From NCBI RefSeq assembly GCF_963678635.1, contig NC_087066.1, positions 34,787,301-34,851,300 of the forward strand: a stretch of 64,000 bases of DNA, read 5' to 3'. Source of the stretch: Symsagittifera roscoffensis (taxonomy: Eukaryota > Xenacoelomorpha > Acoela > Convolutidae). A program made the translations under genes and the position numbers. The notes under the pieces are model-generated. The model ran no database searches, had not been told where the DNA came from, and was given only the letters and a program-made list of their open reading frames with translations. Shown piece after piece: positions 33,199 through 60,800 of this stretch; the first letter of the stretch is position 1; every line of letters starts with the position of its first letter.

Positions 33199-33508
33199 CA
33201 CTGTTTTCTTTCTTATCTTAGGATTAAAAGGATGTCTATCCATAATCCGATGATGTAGATGTTCAAACGATTCAGAAACAAAAAAATTGCGATTTGAAAC
33301 ACTTCAATTATCCAGTTTTTTATTTTGAACTTGTTTGTGATGCTAGATGTTAAATTTTTAGAAAACTGGATAATTGAAGCGTTAAAAACTACAAGTTTTG
33401 TGTTTCTTAAGCGTTTTCTTCAGTCTAAGCTAACAGAATTTTTCTCTTTACACTTCAGTTTTCTGAATAGACATCCCTTCAATCCTAAGATAAGAAAGAA
33501 AACAGTGA
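33199..33508. repeat. 310-bp palindrome (MITE-like foldback)
   Basis: CACTGTTTTCTTTCTTATCTT at the left end matches inverted AAGATAAGAAAGAAAACAGTG at the right. Inner matches include AAAAGGATGTCTAT against ATAGACATCCCTT and CTTCAATTATCCAGTTTT against AAAACTGGATAATTGAAG. It lies 30 bp from the end of the LTR element. Confidence 0.85.
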
Positions 33509-34057
33509 AATCAAAATCATTTTTCTATTTTCATGACTTGTTTGGGTCGTTTCACTTTTGACCAAAAGATAACGTTTGTCATTCTCAAAAAAGAAAAAGC
33601 TATCGATCACGCTTTTTCGGAATTGAGCTTATTTATCTGCAAGTGTAACCCAATAAACTTCTTAAAAACACAAATTTTATCACAGATGCAAGGCAAAGCG
33701 TTGCCGTTATATTCGAGGTTCGAAAAATGGCCTTGTATGATTAATGGAAAAATGGATTGAAAGCAATATATCAATTTCAGTGCATAGTGTATAGAGCATT
33801 GTGCTGCAACTTTTAGCGAGGATCCAAAAGTCGAGTAAAAAACCCAACCTAAGCCAATTCCAATTTTGCAAGTTATCGGAATCAAAACTTCGTACCTTAA
33901 AGCAGACCGCGTAACTGAATTAGTTGCCTTAGCTGCCTCGTAGTGTTCAAAAACGTACAAAGAAAATAGTGAAGATTTTGTTGACCTACAAAATCACATT
34001 TTTAAAAGTACAAAGACAATTTTTTTGAAACCTTATCCTTCCCAGCCATTGTTTGTG

Positions 34058-35640
34058 TATATTTTGATCAAACATCATTCAAAAAGCTGGCAAGCCATTT
34101 TTTCGCTCACCCAATTACGCTTACTTTTTTTACTTAACCTTAATACGCTTAAATTTTTTGCTTACCTAATTACGCGTACCTTTTTAGCTTACCTAACTAC
34201 GCTTAATTTTTTCGCTTTTATAATTAAAAGTAAATTTTAATTATCTAGTGTGAATCTGCTACCTTGTGTAAATTTTGATCTATTTTCTGAACATTATTCA
34301 AAGAACTGGTAAGCTATTTTTTCGCTCACCTAATTACGCTTACGTTAACCTAATTACGCTTACGCTTAACTTTTTACCTTATCTAATTGTGCTTAATTTT
34401 TTTGCTTACCTAATGAAATGTAAATTTTTATTACCTTGTGTAAGTTCTGATCAAATTTCTGAAGAACTTTCAAAGAACTAGTAAGCTGTTTTTTTCGCTC
34501 ACCTAATTACGCTTACGTTTTTAACATACCTAAATACGCTTAATTTTTGCGCTTACCTAGTTAAGTGTTAATTTTGATTTCTTTGTGTAAATCTCCTAGC
34601 TGGTGTAAACTTTGATCAAATTTATTCGATAAAAACTTATTCTTTTTAGGTTACCTAAGTATGCTTAATTTCTTGGCTTACCTAATTCTGAACATCATTC
34701 AAAGAACCGGTAAGCTACTTTTTCGCTTGCTTAATTACGCTTACGTTTTTAACTTACCTAATCACTCTTAAATTTTTCGGTTACCTAATTTTGAATATCA
34801 TTCAAAGAGCTAGTAAGCTATTTTTTCGCTTACCTAATTACGCTTAAATTTTAGCTTACCTACTTACGCTTAATTATTCGTTTGCCTCATTAAGCGTAAG
34901 TTTTGATTACCTGGTGTAAATTTTGATAAAATTTTTTTGAAAAAAGAGCCGGTAAGCAATTTTCTCGTTTAACGTATGAAGCTTACTTTTTTAGCACACC
35001 TAAAAACGCTTAATTCGTTTGATTGCCTGATTCTGAACAACATTCAGAGAGCTGGTAAGCTACTTTTTCACTTACATAATTACGCTTTCCTTTAAAGTTT
35101 ACCTAATTACGCTTAATTGTTTCGCCCTTTAAAGTTTACCTAATTACGCTTAATTGTTTCGCTTACCTAATACGCTTAATTTTTTGCTTACATAGTTAAA
35201 CATAAACTTTAATTGCTTTGTGTAAGTCTGCTACCTTCTGTAAATTTTGATCAAACATCTGAACATCATTCAAAGAACTGGTAAGCTGTTTTTTCGCTTA
35301 CCTAATAACGCTTAGTCTTAGCTTACCTAATTACGCTTAATTTTTTTGCTTACATAATTAAATGTAAATTTTGATTACCTGAGTAAATCTGCTACCTTGT
35401 GTAAATTTTGATCAAACATCTGAACATTATTCAAAGAACTGGTAAACTAATTTTTCGCTTACCTGGTTGCGCTTACCTTTTTAGCTTACCTAATTACGCT
35501 TAATTTTTGCGCTTACCTAGTTAAGTGTAAATTTTGATTACCTTATCTAAATCTGCTACGTTGTTCTTACCTTGACTGATTTTTGATCAAACTTCTGAAC
35601 ATTATTCAAAGAACTGATAAGCTAGCCTTTCCCTAACTTA
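34058..35640. repeat. Satellite-like tandem array, nested TTACCTAATTACGCTTA repeats
   Basis: About ten irregular units of 100-230 bp, each marked by a CAAAGAACTGGTAAGCT-like string (near 34084, 34299, 34470, 34697, 34804, 34940, 35047, 35272, 35440 and 35606). Units also share TTTGTGTAAATCTGCTACC and TTTGATCAAA. Inside each, a 20-25-bp motif CTTACCTAATTACGCTTAAT is itself iterated. No ORF spans the array. Unequal spacing argues against a CRISPR. Confidence 0.88.
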
Positions 35641-37496
35641 ATTACGGTGGACGATTTATTTAAACTTTAACCTGCTACCTGCTACAAACCTATAGATTTT
35701 TTGAAAATCTGGTACATGATGATGGTAATTTAATCCCAGGTTTCATTCACAGGCACATAATTACAGCGTATTGCAATGCCTAGAAGGTTACTAAAAAAAT
35801 AGTTTACTTGGAAGTTCAAATTGTATCCTAACAGTTGATAAAATGTTTTTATCATGAATTTTAAAATTGAAACACTTTTCTTCGAGAATTTTAGAGACAA
35901 ATTTTGCATAGTTTCTCAATTATTTTTGGCAAAACTTGAAAAAAAAAACGTTTGGATTAACTTTGCGAAGTTCAAACATTTAAACGACTTGAAATTTCAG
36001 AAACATAGTTGAATTAGGACTGGTCTGACCGGATAAATTTATTATCCATTATGTCTAGAATTAAACACGATTGAAGATCTAAATAAATTGGTATCCGAAA
36101 TTTTTCAAGAAATCCAAAATTTAGTGCAGTAAAATATTTAAAAAGTTTTTAGAGATCTGTTAACTTGATCAAATTCTTGACTGAGCCAATGGTCCTCGTT
36201 GCCACATAGATTTCAGAAAAAAAAGATAAATATATAAAAAAATTATACCACTTAAATTTTTCAATTGTTCGAAACTTTAGTGTTCAACAATTTTCTGACA
36301 AATACTGCAAAAATTTTGCTAAAACTTTTAGTAATTTTAGATCAACTGTTTATCTCGCATCGTTCTCATTTTTAGTGAAAATGAGTATGGTAGAAAGGAT
36401 TTCCCATAAAAGCACACGTCCATGCTATTCGGTTTTTATACCAATATCAGTTACAAAGTCGTCATAAAATCGAAAACTCTATAGCCATCAAAAATTTTAA
36501 ACGGCACTGCTGAAAATTCAAGCTCATTTTAGTGTTGGTAAGATGAATTTATTACACAGGAACTGAGCTGAGCTACGCATCACTAACGAAACAAAACAAA
36601 AAAAATCGAAACAGTCAAAGAAATTAGATCTATTATAATAAGTAAAGCGCTACTTTTCAAAAAAAACATGACAAGACAAAAAAATGTGTAATAAGCATCG
36701 GAAGCTATTGTAAAAAGCGGTAACAAAGCCGAAAATACCTTGTCAGAAACCCTTTAAGCCAAAAAAATCAACAAGACTTAGACATCTGAAAAGTTAATAC
36801 GTCGACCTCAGCCTCAAAACACTTCATTTGATCGTCAAAGAAACAATACGAGGATACTAAGCCGTTATAGAACAGGCAGAAGCCTATTAAGCCCAAAAAG
36901 GAAAATAAAAAGCTGATAAAATATAGGCCGCAACGTACCAAGCGAAAAAAAAATTTTTTAAAAATTGAATGCAACAAGTAGGTGTTTCAATTATATTCAG
37001 GTGTCGATGAAAAAATTTGATGCCGAGAAACAGATCATAGCGAGTGCTATTCTACCATTTGCAAAAACTCGATCAGAAAACAAAATTTTAAACTCTGTTG
37101 TGAATGACCAGCCTGAACTATTACTCATTTCATCATTTTACAAAAACGAAGTTTTTAAGCTCAAATTTCTTGCTCCCTTGAAATTTCAATATTTGTACAG
37201 CAATTCATTGTTGGGTTTCTTCCTACTTTTGTCATTTTGCTTATGCTTTTTACGGAACTTTTAGACTAAATTTAAAGTTGTGGACGTTATTTCGAACTGT
37301 AAAGTAAAATTTTAGGTTGACCAAGTGTTTAACTCTTGCTCAGCTGAAAAACAGGGGTAAATTTTTTTGAATCATATTATGGTGTAATGAATGCAAGGTA
37401 GTTCAAAATTCAAGAAGTTTATCGAAGTACATTTTAAATTTTGATCAAAACTTTACAGTACGATTTGATCCATCTATTAAATAGTTTGACCTCGAG
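35641..37496. other. Intergenic region downstream of DDX18
   Basis: AT-rich, with no exon-like sequence, clear repeat or RNA gene that I can support. It should contain the 3' untranslated region of DDX18 next to 37497. Confidence 0.5.
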
Positions 37497-39215
37497 TTAT
37501 TTTTTTGAAAGGTTTTTGAAAATCTTCTGCTTTCCAGATTTTTTCTCTGACATCATTTTCCTCTGCTTGAAAGATTTCGCACTAACAACGCTGATGTCTA
37601 CATACGGCGGAGTCTCAAACCCAAAAGACTTCGCCACCAATTTCAGGTCCAGTGTCGTAATATCGAATGTATCTTTTGAAGAGTGACTTGCATATGCTCG
37701 CACGTACGATTTGAAAGCACCCGTGGCCGACTTGTGCAAATAGTAGTTTTTGCCAATCAATTTTTCCACTCCAGCTTGTATATTCTGTATTTTGCTCCAC
37801 TGGAAATCGAATTCATTCACTGGAACTTTGGCCGACTGCAACAGTTTCAAAAAAGACAGTTCCTCGGGGCGGAGAACCAGCAGAGCATTTCCACGACCAC
37901 TAACTCCACGTGCTGTTCTGCCTACTCTGTGTATGTATTCTTTGTGATCTTGTGGGGGGTCATACTGCACTATCCAGTCCACTTCAGGGATGTCCAGACC
38001 TCTGGCTGCCACATCTGTACAAAGCAATATACCTTTTTCTTCTTTGCAGAAATTAAAGAACGTCGAGGTCCGCTTCGCCTGTTTTTGCTTCCCATGAATT
38101 GACTCACATGGCAAATCGATGAAATTAAACAACTCGTAGTGGTATTTGACAGACAAGCAGGATGAAAAGAATACCATCACCTTTTTATTCATATTCTTCC
38201 GCAAAAACGTGAACAGCAATAGCAGCCGTTTGTCAGATGGTACGACAACATATCCTTGTGTTAGGCCTTCCGCTGTTGCGACAGATCTTTTATCATCCAC
38301 GCCCACGTAGACTGGTTTGTGCTTGATTGATATCTTAGCCAAATCCTCCGTCTTTTTAGTCTGCGTTGCCGAAAACAGAATAGTCTGTCTTGCCTTCGGT
38401 AACATCTTCACAATTTGTCGCATTTCATGTTCGAATCCAACTTCTAAAATCCGATCAGCCTCGTCGATTACCAAGCATGCACAGTTGTGATAGGCAAAGC
38501 CTTTTGTGTTCGTCATGTGGTCCAGAAGTCTACCAGGAGTTGCGATCAAAATGTTGACTCCTTTCAACAGCTTTTGAGCTTCTGCAGACCTATTGGTTCC
38601 ACCCATTACAATCCCGTAGGTCATCTTATGAAACTTCATTAACTCTTCAAGGACGCCAAAACTTTGCATCGAGAGCTCCCGAGTAGGTGACAAAACGATA
38701 CAGATAGTTCCGTTGTGAGGCTTCGGGTTCAGCTTGTACACCAGTTCAATGGCTGGAATGAGAAACGCAAGAGTTTTTCCACTGCCTGTCCTAGCAGCTC
38801 CAATAAGATCTTTGCCCTCGAGAAGTGTAGGAATACTCTTTGCTTGAATTTCCATCATAGTATCGAATCCCATTTCTCCTACAGCTTTTAGAGTATGTTC
38901 ATTTACCTTTCCAACTAATGATTCGAACTTGTCGTCAGATAAAACTCCTAATTTACACTCATCGAGGTCTGATTTCCCTTCTGGCTTCGCTTTTACGGAC
39001 TTTTCAGTCTTCGTTTCTAACTTGCTGACCTTTGCCTTTCCTGAAGTTTCTGTTTCGTCGTCAGAAATTTGATCTTCTCTGATAACAGATGGATCTTGTT
39101 CAGAGACAACTGCGTCTGATTCATTCACTTCATTCGCTTCAACGGTCTGATTTTTATTTGGCCGAGATCGTTTTCTCACTTTCCTTCGAATTTTTTTCAT
39201 CTCATCTACAGCCAT
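37497..39215 (-). CDS. DDX18: DEAD-box RNA helicase DDX18/Has1
   Basis: DDX18/Has1 is a nucleolar ATP-dependent RNA helicase for 60S (and in yeast 40S) ribosome assembly. This 572-aa protein has a charged N-terminus (1-90) and then all helicase motifs: Q-motif region [15 protein letters not shown] (117-129), [10 protein letters not shown] (140-148), Ia PTRELSMQ, Ib [14 protein letters not shown] (251-254), III SAT (282-284), [10 protein letters not shown] and [11 protein letters not shown] (about 429-437). The C-terminal family block contains FDFQWSKI and [18 protein letters not shown], diagnostic for DDX18, and a Lys-rich tail. I chose the ATG at 39215 because a splice acceptor (TTTATTTTTCCAG) ends eight bases upstream; the longer frame to 39260 runs through that intron. 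The coding region has no intron, unlike its neighbours. Human DDX18 is somewhat longer (about 670 aa). Confidence 0.97.
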   Translation of the reverse strand: MAVDEMKKIRRKVRKRSRPNKNQTVEANEVNESDAVVSEQDPSVIREDQISDDETETSGKAKVSKLETKTEKSVKAKPEGKSDLDECKLGVLSDDKFESLVGKVNEHTLKAVGEMGFDTMMEIQAKSIPTLLEGKDLIGAARTGSGKTLAFLIPAIELVYKLNPKPHNGTICIVLSPTRELSMQSFGVLEELMKFHKMTYGIVMGGTNRSAEAQKLLKGVNILIATPGRLLDHMTNTKGFAYHNCACLVIDEADRILEVGFEHEMRQIVKMLPKARQTILFSATQTKKTEDLAKISIKHKPVYVGVDDKRSVATAEGLTQGYVVVPSDKRLLLLFTFLRKNMNKKVMVFFSSCLSVKYHYELFNFIDLPCESIHGKQKQAKRTSTFFNFCKEEKGILLCTDVAARGLDIPEVDWIVQYDPPQDHKEYIHRVGRTARGVSGRGNALLVLRPEELSFLKLLQSAKVPVNEFDFQWSKIQNIQAGVEKLIGKNYYLHKSATGAFKSYVRAYASHSSKDTFDITTLDLKLVAKSFGFETPPYVDISVVSAKSFKQRKMMSEKKSGKQKIFKNLSKK

Positions 39216-39782
39216 ATCGAACCTGGAAAAATAAATGTGAGCAAGGTTAACCAAGTACAATCCAGGAACAAAAAAATCAAACAGTTAAAAAAATTGCATT
39301 ATTTTCTGACACAGAGGCGAAGCGGAGCTTTGCACCACTTGTGATGCAACAAAAGCAATTAGAAAACCTCAGAAATAAAAAAATGAAGAAAAAACAAAAT
39401 AAAAAAAACAAGGACTACCAAAATTTGAAACTTTTCGATGTCTCGATGGCAACTCATTCCAATCCAAAAATGTCAGAAATTTGAATACCAATTTAGCAAC
39501 GGAACAAAACATACAAAAAGGCAACAAAATCGAAAATCTTTGAGCAGACAACAGTTGAGCCGAAACAAAAAATTGATTTTGAATAGAACAGAGAAAATTA
39601 TCTTTCATGATAGAGGTACCCCCTGATACTAGAATGAACAACACTTACACTTCTATGAGGGTTGCCCACAACAAGCAAAATCCGTGATGTAACTTAGCTG
39701 ACAAAACTTGAGCAGACAAACTAAAGTCCGACCATTCACTTTTAACTGAATTTTTTTAAATTGCATACAAACTGAAAAAACA

Positions 39783-39850
39783 AGATCTACCCGAGACGCG
39801 AACCCCAGACCTAATGATGCAAAGGCGACGGCATTACTCCTAGTCTAATT
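39783..39850 (-). repeat. tRNA-derived SINE head
   Basis: On the minus strand GTAATGCCGTCGCCTTTGCA is followed by TCTGGGGTTCGCGTCTCGGG, an A-box-to-B-box arrangement close to a tRNA gene. The acceptor stem does not pair, so it is not a functional tRNA. Confidence 0.5.
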
Positions 39851-40504
39851 TGAAAGGGACCTGAAATATATAGGGATTTATACAAGAGAAAAGATTTCTA
39901 AAAAATGTAAAGAAGAAGTAAAAGTAAAGAGAAAAGCTTAAGCCAAAAAGAACTGTTCGTATGAAAAAATTTTGAGCTAGTTTTAAAATTTTTTACGCTT
40001 TGGAAAATTAGCTCAAAAACGCACCAGATAATACAAACTGCTTTTAAACAAAGGGAAAATGAATCGACGGAAACCAGGACGAAAAAAAAAACACGAATAC
40101 GAAAAACCACGAACACATTTTTTAAATTTTTTTTTGAAAATATCAAGAACTTTACCATTCCTCCAAAAGTGACCATTATGTGAACAAAATTACTTACGGA
40201 GAAAAATCTAGTACACGATTGCAATACCAGCCAAACAGACAAAAAACAGCCAACAGACAGTTGTTAAGTCTTTCACGTTTTTCGTGACCATCCTTTTGAT
40301 GTTCGATAGTGCGATTTAAGATGAAGTCAAAAATCAAACCGAATACGAACAAGCAATATCCGTGAGTCTTTTGAAAACAAACCTGAAAAACATGATCATG
40401 ACTTATACACAGGCGAATCTGCGCTTCGCAAACAATTGCGAGAACACGACCAAAAATCAGCTCTATCAGGTTAATTAAGAAAAAGTAGAAATGAGCCTCG
40501 AATT

Positions 40505-40590
40505 AGAAAAAACTCGGTTACATGTAGGATTCAAATCTGCGACCTCCTGCAAAGAGATTTTGAGTCTCACGCACTATCCCCACAGCCACT
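40505..40590 (-). repeat. tRNA-derived SINE head
   Basis: Minus strand: TGGCTGTGGGGATAGTGCG (A-box region), GTGAGACTCAAAATCTC with a CAAAATC loop, then GGTCGCAGATTTGAATCC (B box with a C-to-T change). It reads like a degraded tRNA. A repeat copy is more likely than a real gene because there is no acceptor stem. Confidence 0.5.
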
Positions 40591-41436
40591 CAAGCTTAAC
40601 AACAGACAAACACTAGTCACGAATAAAGCAGCTACATTTGCGAACAAAATGCCAACGCGATTCAGCACCATATACAAATAGACTCAACTTTGCAATTAAA
40701 ACGTGGAATATAACAAACTGAAGGTATCCACACTAACTCTGTATCTAACAAACTGCAAAGCATAAACGCACATTATGTATAAATTATGCATTTAAACAAA
40801 TTGCGAGATAAATTGAGTTAAAAAATTTCACTACGGTAAAAATACATCAACTGTGTTAATTCATTACTATTTGAATGTCAAAGCACATGCTATCAAAAAG
40901 CTGTAAAGGTGCCCCACCATTATAGGGAGGCCGCACCATAAAAGTGCCGCACCAATATTTGCTATTTAGTTTGGAAAAAAAACAGAAGGTTCGTACTAAT
41001 ACACTAGCTTCGCAAGTGTAATAAGTGTGTAAACATAACTTGAGAATATCATTAAAAAACCAACTGGACTTACATAAGTGTCTTCATTACATTCACTTAA
41101 ATTTTTTTTAAAAAATGAAGATATCGGGTCCCTGAGTTCAACTTTAAGAAAATATTTTGATTCCGAATACTTTGAGTTTTGAAATTTGACAATTGAGCCT
41201 TGCTCTGGACTACTCTTTGCGTTTATTGAAAAACTTTTCTTTGATGGTGAAAGCATAACGCGAACATGTGCAGCATTTCTCACGCGCTACAAACCGTTCC
41301 AAATTGAGTTGAGGCGAGCCAATCGGTCGTATTAATTTCGAACAACTCAAATTTCCACTCTGATGTTTGATGTTTCTAAAATTTATATTCGAAACTATTT
41401 CTTTACCAAAAACTATTCGATACTGGTTAAGAGACA

Positions 41437-41935
41437 GTCGGAACACTAAGGGCTCTGTCCTAAAAAACGAGCAGGCTTCTGATTGACTTAATCGAGCATT
41501 TCGGGCTATTTTGAAAAAACAATAATTAAAACTTGAATTCGGTCTTCCGAGGGTCAAAAATAATATGGCCATATAAGCTGTCATTGAAATAGCTTAAATA
41601 AATTTTTACAAACAAAGTGTATGAGCACAGCACAAATTAGAGAAATATAGCATTGATGTAGTGAACAGGAAAACTAGATATATATATATATTAGATTAGA
41701 ACGCGACTCCTCAGATGCTTGTTGCGCACAAAACACACAACTGGAAAACAGCAAAAAACCATACTCATTTGCAAACCGGTAATTGTTCCGACTTTCGAAG
41801 AAAATGTTATTAGGCTTTGAAAATTACTAACTTAGTCAAATTTTCAACCAAAAAAAATTATTAAAATGACCTTAAAATGCAATCGGAAAATTCAGGGCTT
41901 CGCCCTGATATATGAGCAGTCTTGCTTTACTTCTA
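41437..41935. repeat. Fragments of repeat family T
   Basis: CAGTCGGAACACTAAGGGCT followed by ACGAGCAG at 41437-41475, and GTTCCGACTTTCG at 41784 running to ATTCAGGGCTTCGCCCTGATA and TATGAGCAGTCTTGC near 41893-41930. These are the two ends of the unit described at 6060-7045. The second fragment is an internally deleted copy of about 150 bp. Confidence 0.6.
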
Positions 41936-42156
41936 TAACTCCCGTAGTTTTTTTTGCATATGACTAGATGCAGATTCCATGTGTGTTTCGCATTTTTGTA
42001 TTTAAGCTCTAGCTCTTCTATCAACTACGCAAATCTATACGCTCAATCAATTAAGTATAGTGTCAAAAAGTGGCCAGCTAGCTAGCTTGCCATCTGAGTG
42101 GAGTGGGTTGACATCGTCACAGGTTTCTAAACTATTGCTGGTTAGTGTAGCTAGTC

Positions 42157-57234
<15,078 letters not shown>

Positions 57235-57822
57235 ATCACTCCACACACCTGTCACTCATTATTCCATACAATACACACATCTGAAAGAAAGACAGATATG
57301 CGATGTTTTTTATCACTTTTCTAGATAACAAGCTTACATCGCGGTCGACCACAGTCTTCTCATACAATAAGCCTTGTGCCTTCTCATGGACTGATGAGCA
57401 ATTTTAGAACATTTTTCGCAGAAATGATGCTGTTATGAAATTAGTATTTCATTATGTCTCCACAAGAAAAGACCAACAAGAGCGAAACTGAAATGCGAAC
57501 TAAAGTATCAAAAGTTAAGATACAGACGATTAAACAAAAATGCTGTACCTCAAAGAAAAGAGATCTGCAAACAAGGGTTTAAATATCAATTAAAATAGAT
57601 TTATACTAATTGAATTGAATATCGTAGAGGACAAAAGCATTCGAGCTAGGAAAAGATTTTAAAAAATTTAAGTGTCGCTGAACTGATTGGCTATTATTCT
57701 CAGCTTTTAAAACGTCCTATTTGTTCTGACAAAATTGGTAGAAAAATTCCTTTGAGTCGATTAATTAAACTGTTCAGCAACAACCACCAAATAATAATGA
57801 AAATCGTCAACTGGGTTTAAAT
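57235..57822. other. Short gap between EMC2 and USP genes
   Basis: 588 bp separate the EMC2 stop codon from the USP start codon on the same strand. It must hold the EMC2 3' UTR and USP 5' UTR. A good acceptor (GTCTTTCTTTCAG, ending at 57283) lies just before the USP exon. No other feature is seen. Confidence 0.6.
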
Positions 57823-60800
57823 TCATAAACTGATATTAAGACTTTCAACTAAAACAGCCAAACCAGCGTAACTGGAGGGAGGGGCTGAAACATGAGCCAC
57901 TCGTTTGTACTTGTTAGTCAGCGTTTCATACGCCCAGACAGCGAACTTCACATTGTCCTTCTTCTGCTTAGAGGAACATTTTGGGTTCACTGCCAGAAAA
58001 TGACTGCACATAATCATACCAACTAGCGCACGCACGCCATTTCCATTTTCACCGCCCAACTTGACGGCATGTGCAAAATACTTTCGAGCCATTTCCATAT
58101 GCTCGATTGGGTTAGTGATCGCAGCCGAAGAAGATACAGCCAGGGCTTGAGAGTACTTGATTTCAGCACATTTCTCATAATAAAGATGATTATAAGCATT
58201 TGACAATATAAGTTCTTCAATGCAAAACAAAGCTTTGCTGTATTCGCCATCCTGAATGTACAGATCGCCTAACTCGTGCCACGCTTCGAAGTCAGCCTGG
58301 AAACTTTTGACATGTTCGCAGAGTTCTTTCTTGGCAGCTGCAAAATCTCCTGTTGCTTTTTTGATAGCCACGAGGCGCTTACGGCATATGGAGTTGGTGT
58401 TGTCGAGTTCAAGCATGGCCTTATAATGAACTTCGGCATCGTCAAACTGACCTACTGCTTCGAGCCGCATACCTAAGCAACAGATGGTCAGCATTATACA
58501 TTTCTAATTAAGCTGTTGAGAAAGATCAATTCATAGGCGCGAAATGTAGTGCAACCAGCAAGTCTAATTACCCTTCTTGTCATCAAAATACATACGGACA
58601 ATTTCTCCCCCAATCTAGTAAATGGGATAATTTTCAAGTGGTTAAAAGCAATTAGTTTGTTTTTCAGCTAAATTAAAACCAACATTTAGCGCAAAACCAA
58701 ACCCGAAACATCATGAAAATAAAGAACATTGGCAGCTCAGCCAAAGTTCATTCAGCCACAATTAGTTTTCTTGTCTCAAGATTGAATTTAAGACATGCGA
58801 TAGGAAGGATATAATAATGGAGAAATTTGTTTGCAGGTAATTTTGTTTAAAGCTTCTCTCTCCTCTACTGCCTTCTACTATGGTGTGGCATATACCTTAG
58901 TAGTCTACCTTAAGCTACATCAGCAATTGTTTTTGCTCACAACTTTTTTTCGGCAATTATTTTAACCGAAAATATTTAGATATTCGGCTTAAAAGACGTC
59001 TAATATTCGTTGAATTTCTGCCGCCTCTGCATAAGTCGAACTTCATAAAATTTAAGAATGAAAAAAAACACTCGATTTTTATTCCAGTTATTGGTTTCAA
59101 AGCGAAGTTTTATTCCTTTATATTTCAAAAAATAATATTATGTTATTTATCATAATTCATTCTACTTTCCGAAGCGCCTAGATAAATCAGTGTAAGGCTC
59201 TCGGAAATGCGCATGCTTTATAGTTAAGCTTTGCTCATTATTTCATTCATAACAAGTTTTTCATTCTCACATTATGTTTTTCAAAAATGCGTTTATCTTT
59301 TTACGGTTTCTTGTCGTTCGATTTATTTCGACCCTGGTCCCAAGCAAGCATGTTACCTTAAGCCAATGCGCGATAATTGAGTTACCTCCATTCTATTTAT
59401 TTATTATATGAGACTTTTATTATTATTCGTCACTGAAAAGACTATGTCGTAAGGGTGCGTTTTTAACAACCCAAAATTGGCCTAAATTTTTGCGTTTTTC
59501 AGACTTAACTAGCGCGTGACACCAATCTACGATGCTTCAAACAGATTCATGAACGAAAAACTTCTTAAAGGTATAAAACAAAACAAAAAATCTGATGCAA
59601 CAATTTTAAAAAATAAGCTGGGAGCATCAAATGGCGTTTTCTATTTCATAGAAAGAATGATATAGAAAAACAAATTCAGCTTTTACGTTCCTGATTTTTT
59701 CACGGCCCAACTCAGAAACTTCTTTCTTTCTGATTTGTTTGGATAGCAATATGCCGTTTGCTGAGTTCGCTTGATTTGACTGAAAAAACTTCAAAGGACA
59801 AATTCAAATTTGAAAAATAGCATAGAAACTCTTGAAGCTAAAAATAGCATAAAAAATACTTGAAACTTTGTCTCTTAAACTCAAAAAAATGCACATGAAA
59901 TAAAAAGTTGAAGTAAAAATGGACCAAAAATGAGCTTTGCACCACTTGCGATACAAAAATAATTAAATGTGAGTAAAATCAAATGAACATATTTATTTCA
60001 AAAAGTCCCACAAAATACCCGCTACAAAATTACCTGCACGCTACAAGCTTTACAAGGAGCTTTCGGAATGCTAGAAAGAAGCCGAAGTTTCAAAAATCCT
60101 CTGAGGAACACCCGACAAAAACAAACAGCTAAAGCAGGAGGTACCTGTTTGATAATTTTCAATATTGTTGTTCTGATACGTAATGAAATGGGTAATTTCA
60201 AAAATTTAAAACTTGGGTTTTACCTAAAATCTAGTTATTGCTCTATTAAAATGAATGAAACTGTTGTGATTTTGGAATTTTCCTTGAGACGTATTTTTTT
60301 GACAGCATTTTACGGCTGAGCAATTTGTGCACGGAGGCTTCCCACAACCTGCTGCCGCGCTTAAACCCTTCATATCAGATTGAGTTGCTACCGAGAGGAG
60401 TGAACATGTTTCACAAAAACGGACAAGAAATCAAAACATTGATTTTTCCGAGGGTCACAAATTTTTCTGCAAAAAAATTTGAGCGAAACCGCTTATTTAG
60501 CGGGATTCCCACAACCTTTTCTACCCATTGAAACCAAAATCTCAAATTTGGAGGGTAGTTTTCGAGAAAAGTCAAAAAGCATCAAAAAACAGGAAATCGA
60601 AAATTTGATTTTTCCGAGGGCCATAACTTTTTGTGTAAACAAATTGGGTATAGTTGCTGATGCAAGTGAGCTTATCACAACCCGTCTTTTATATTGAAGT
60701 CAAAAAATCTGATTCGGGAGGGTAGTTTCGAGAAAATTCAAAAAAATTAAAAACGGTCAAAAAATCGAAAATTTGACTTTTCTAAGGGCCATTATTTTTG

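Larger units (their letters stand above)
39216..42156. other. Intergenic region between USP and DDX18 genes
   Basis: It contains the 5' untranslated intron of DDX18 just above 39215, two tRNA-like SINE heads (39783-39850, 40505-40590) and fragments of repeat family T (41437-41935). No further exon is recognised. Confidence 0.5.

Noticed and set aside
34058-35640. CRISPR-like array
   Set aside because: Repeat spacing is irregular, the spacers themselves repeat, and the genome is eukaryotic.
39216-39260. Upstream in-frame ATG of DDX18 at 39260
   Set aside because: It would place a strong acceptor (TTTATTTTTCCAG) inside the coding sequence, and the added residues have no family similarity.
40505-40590. 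Functional tRNA gene
   Set aside because: The B box is degraded and no acceptor stem pairs; a SINE head is more likely.
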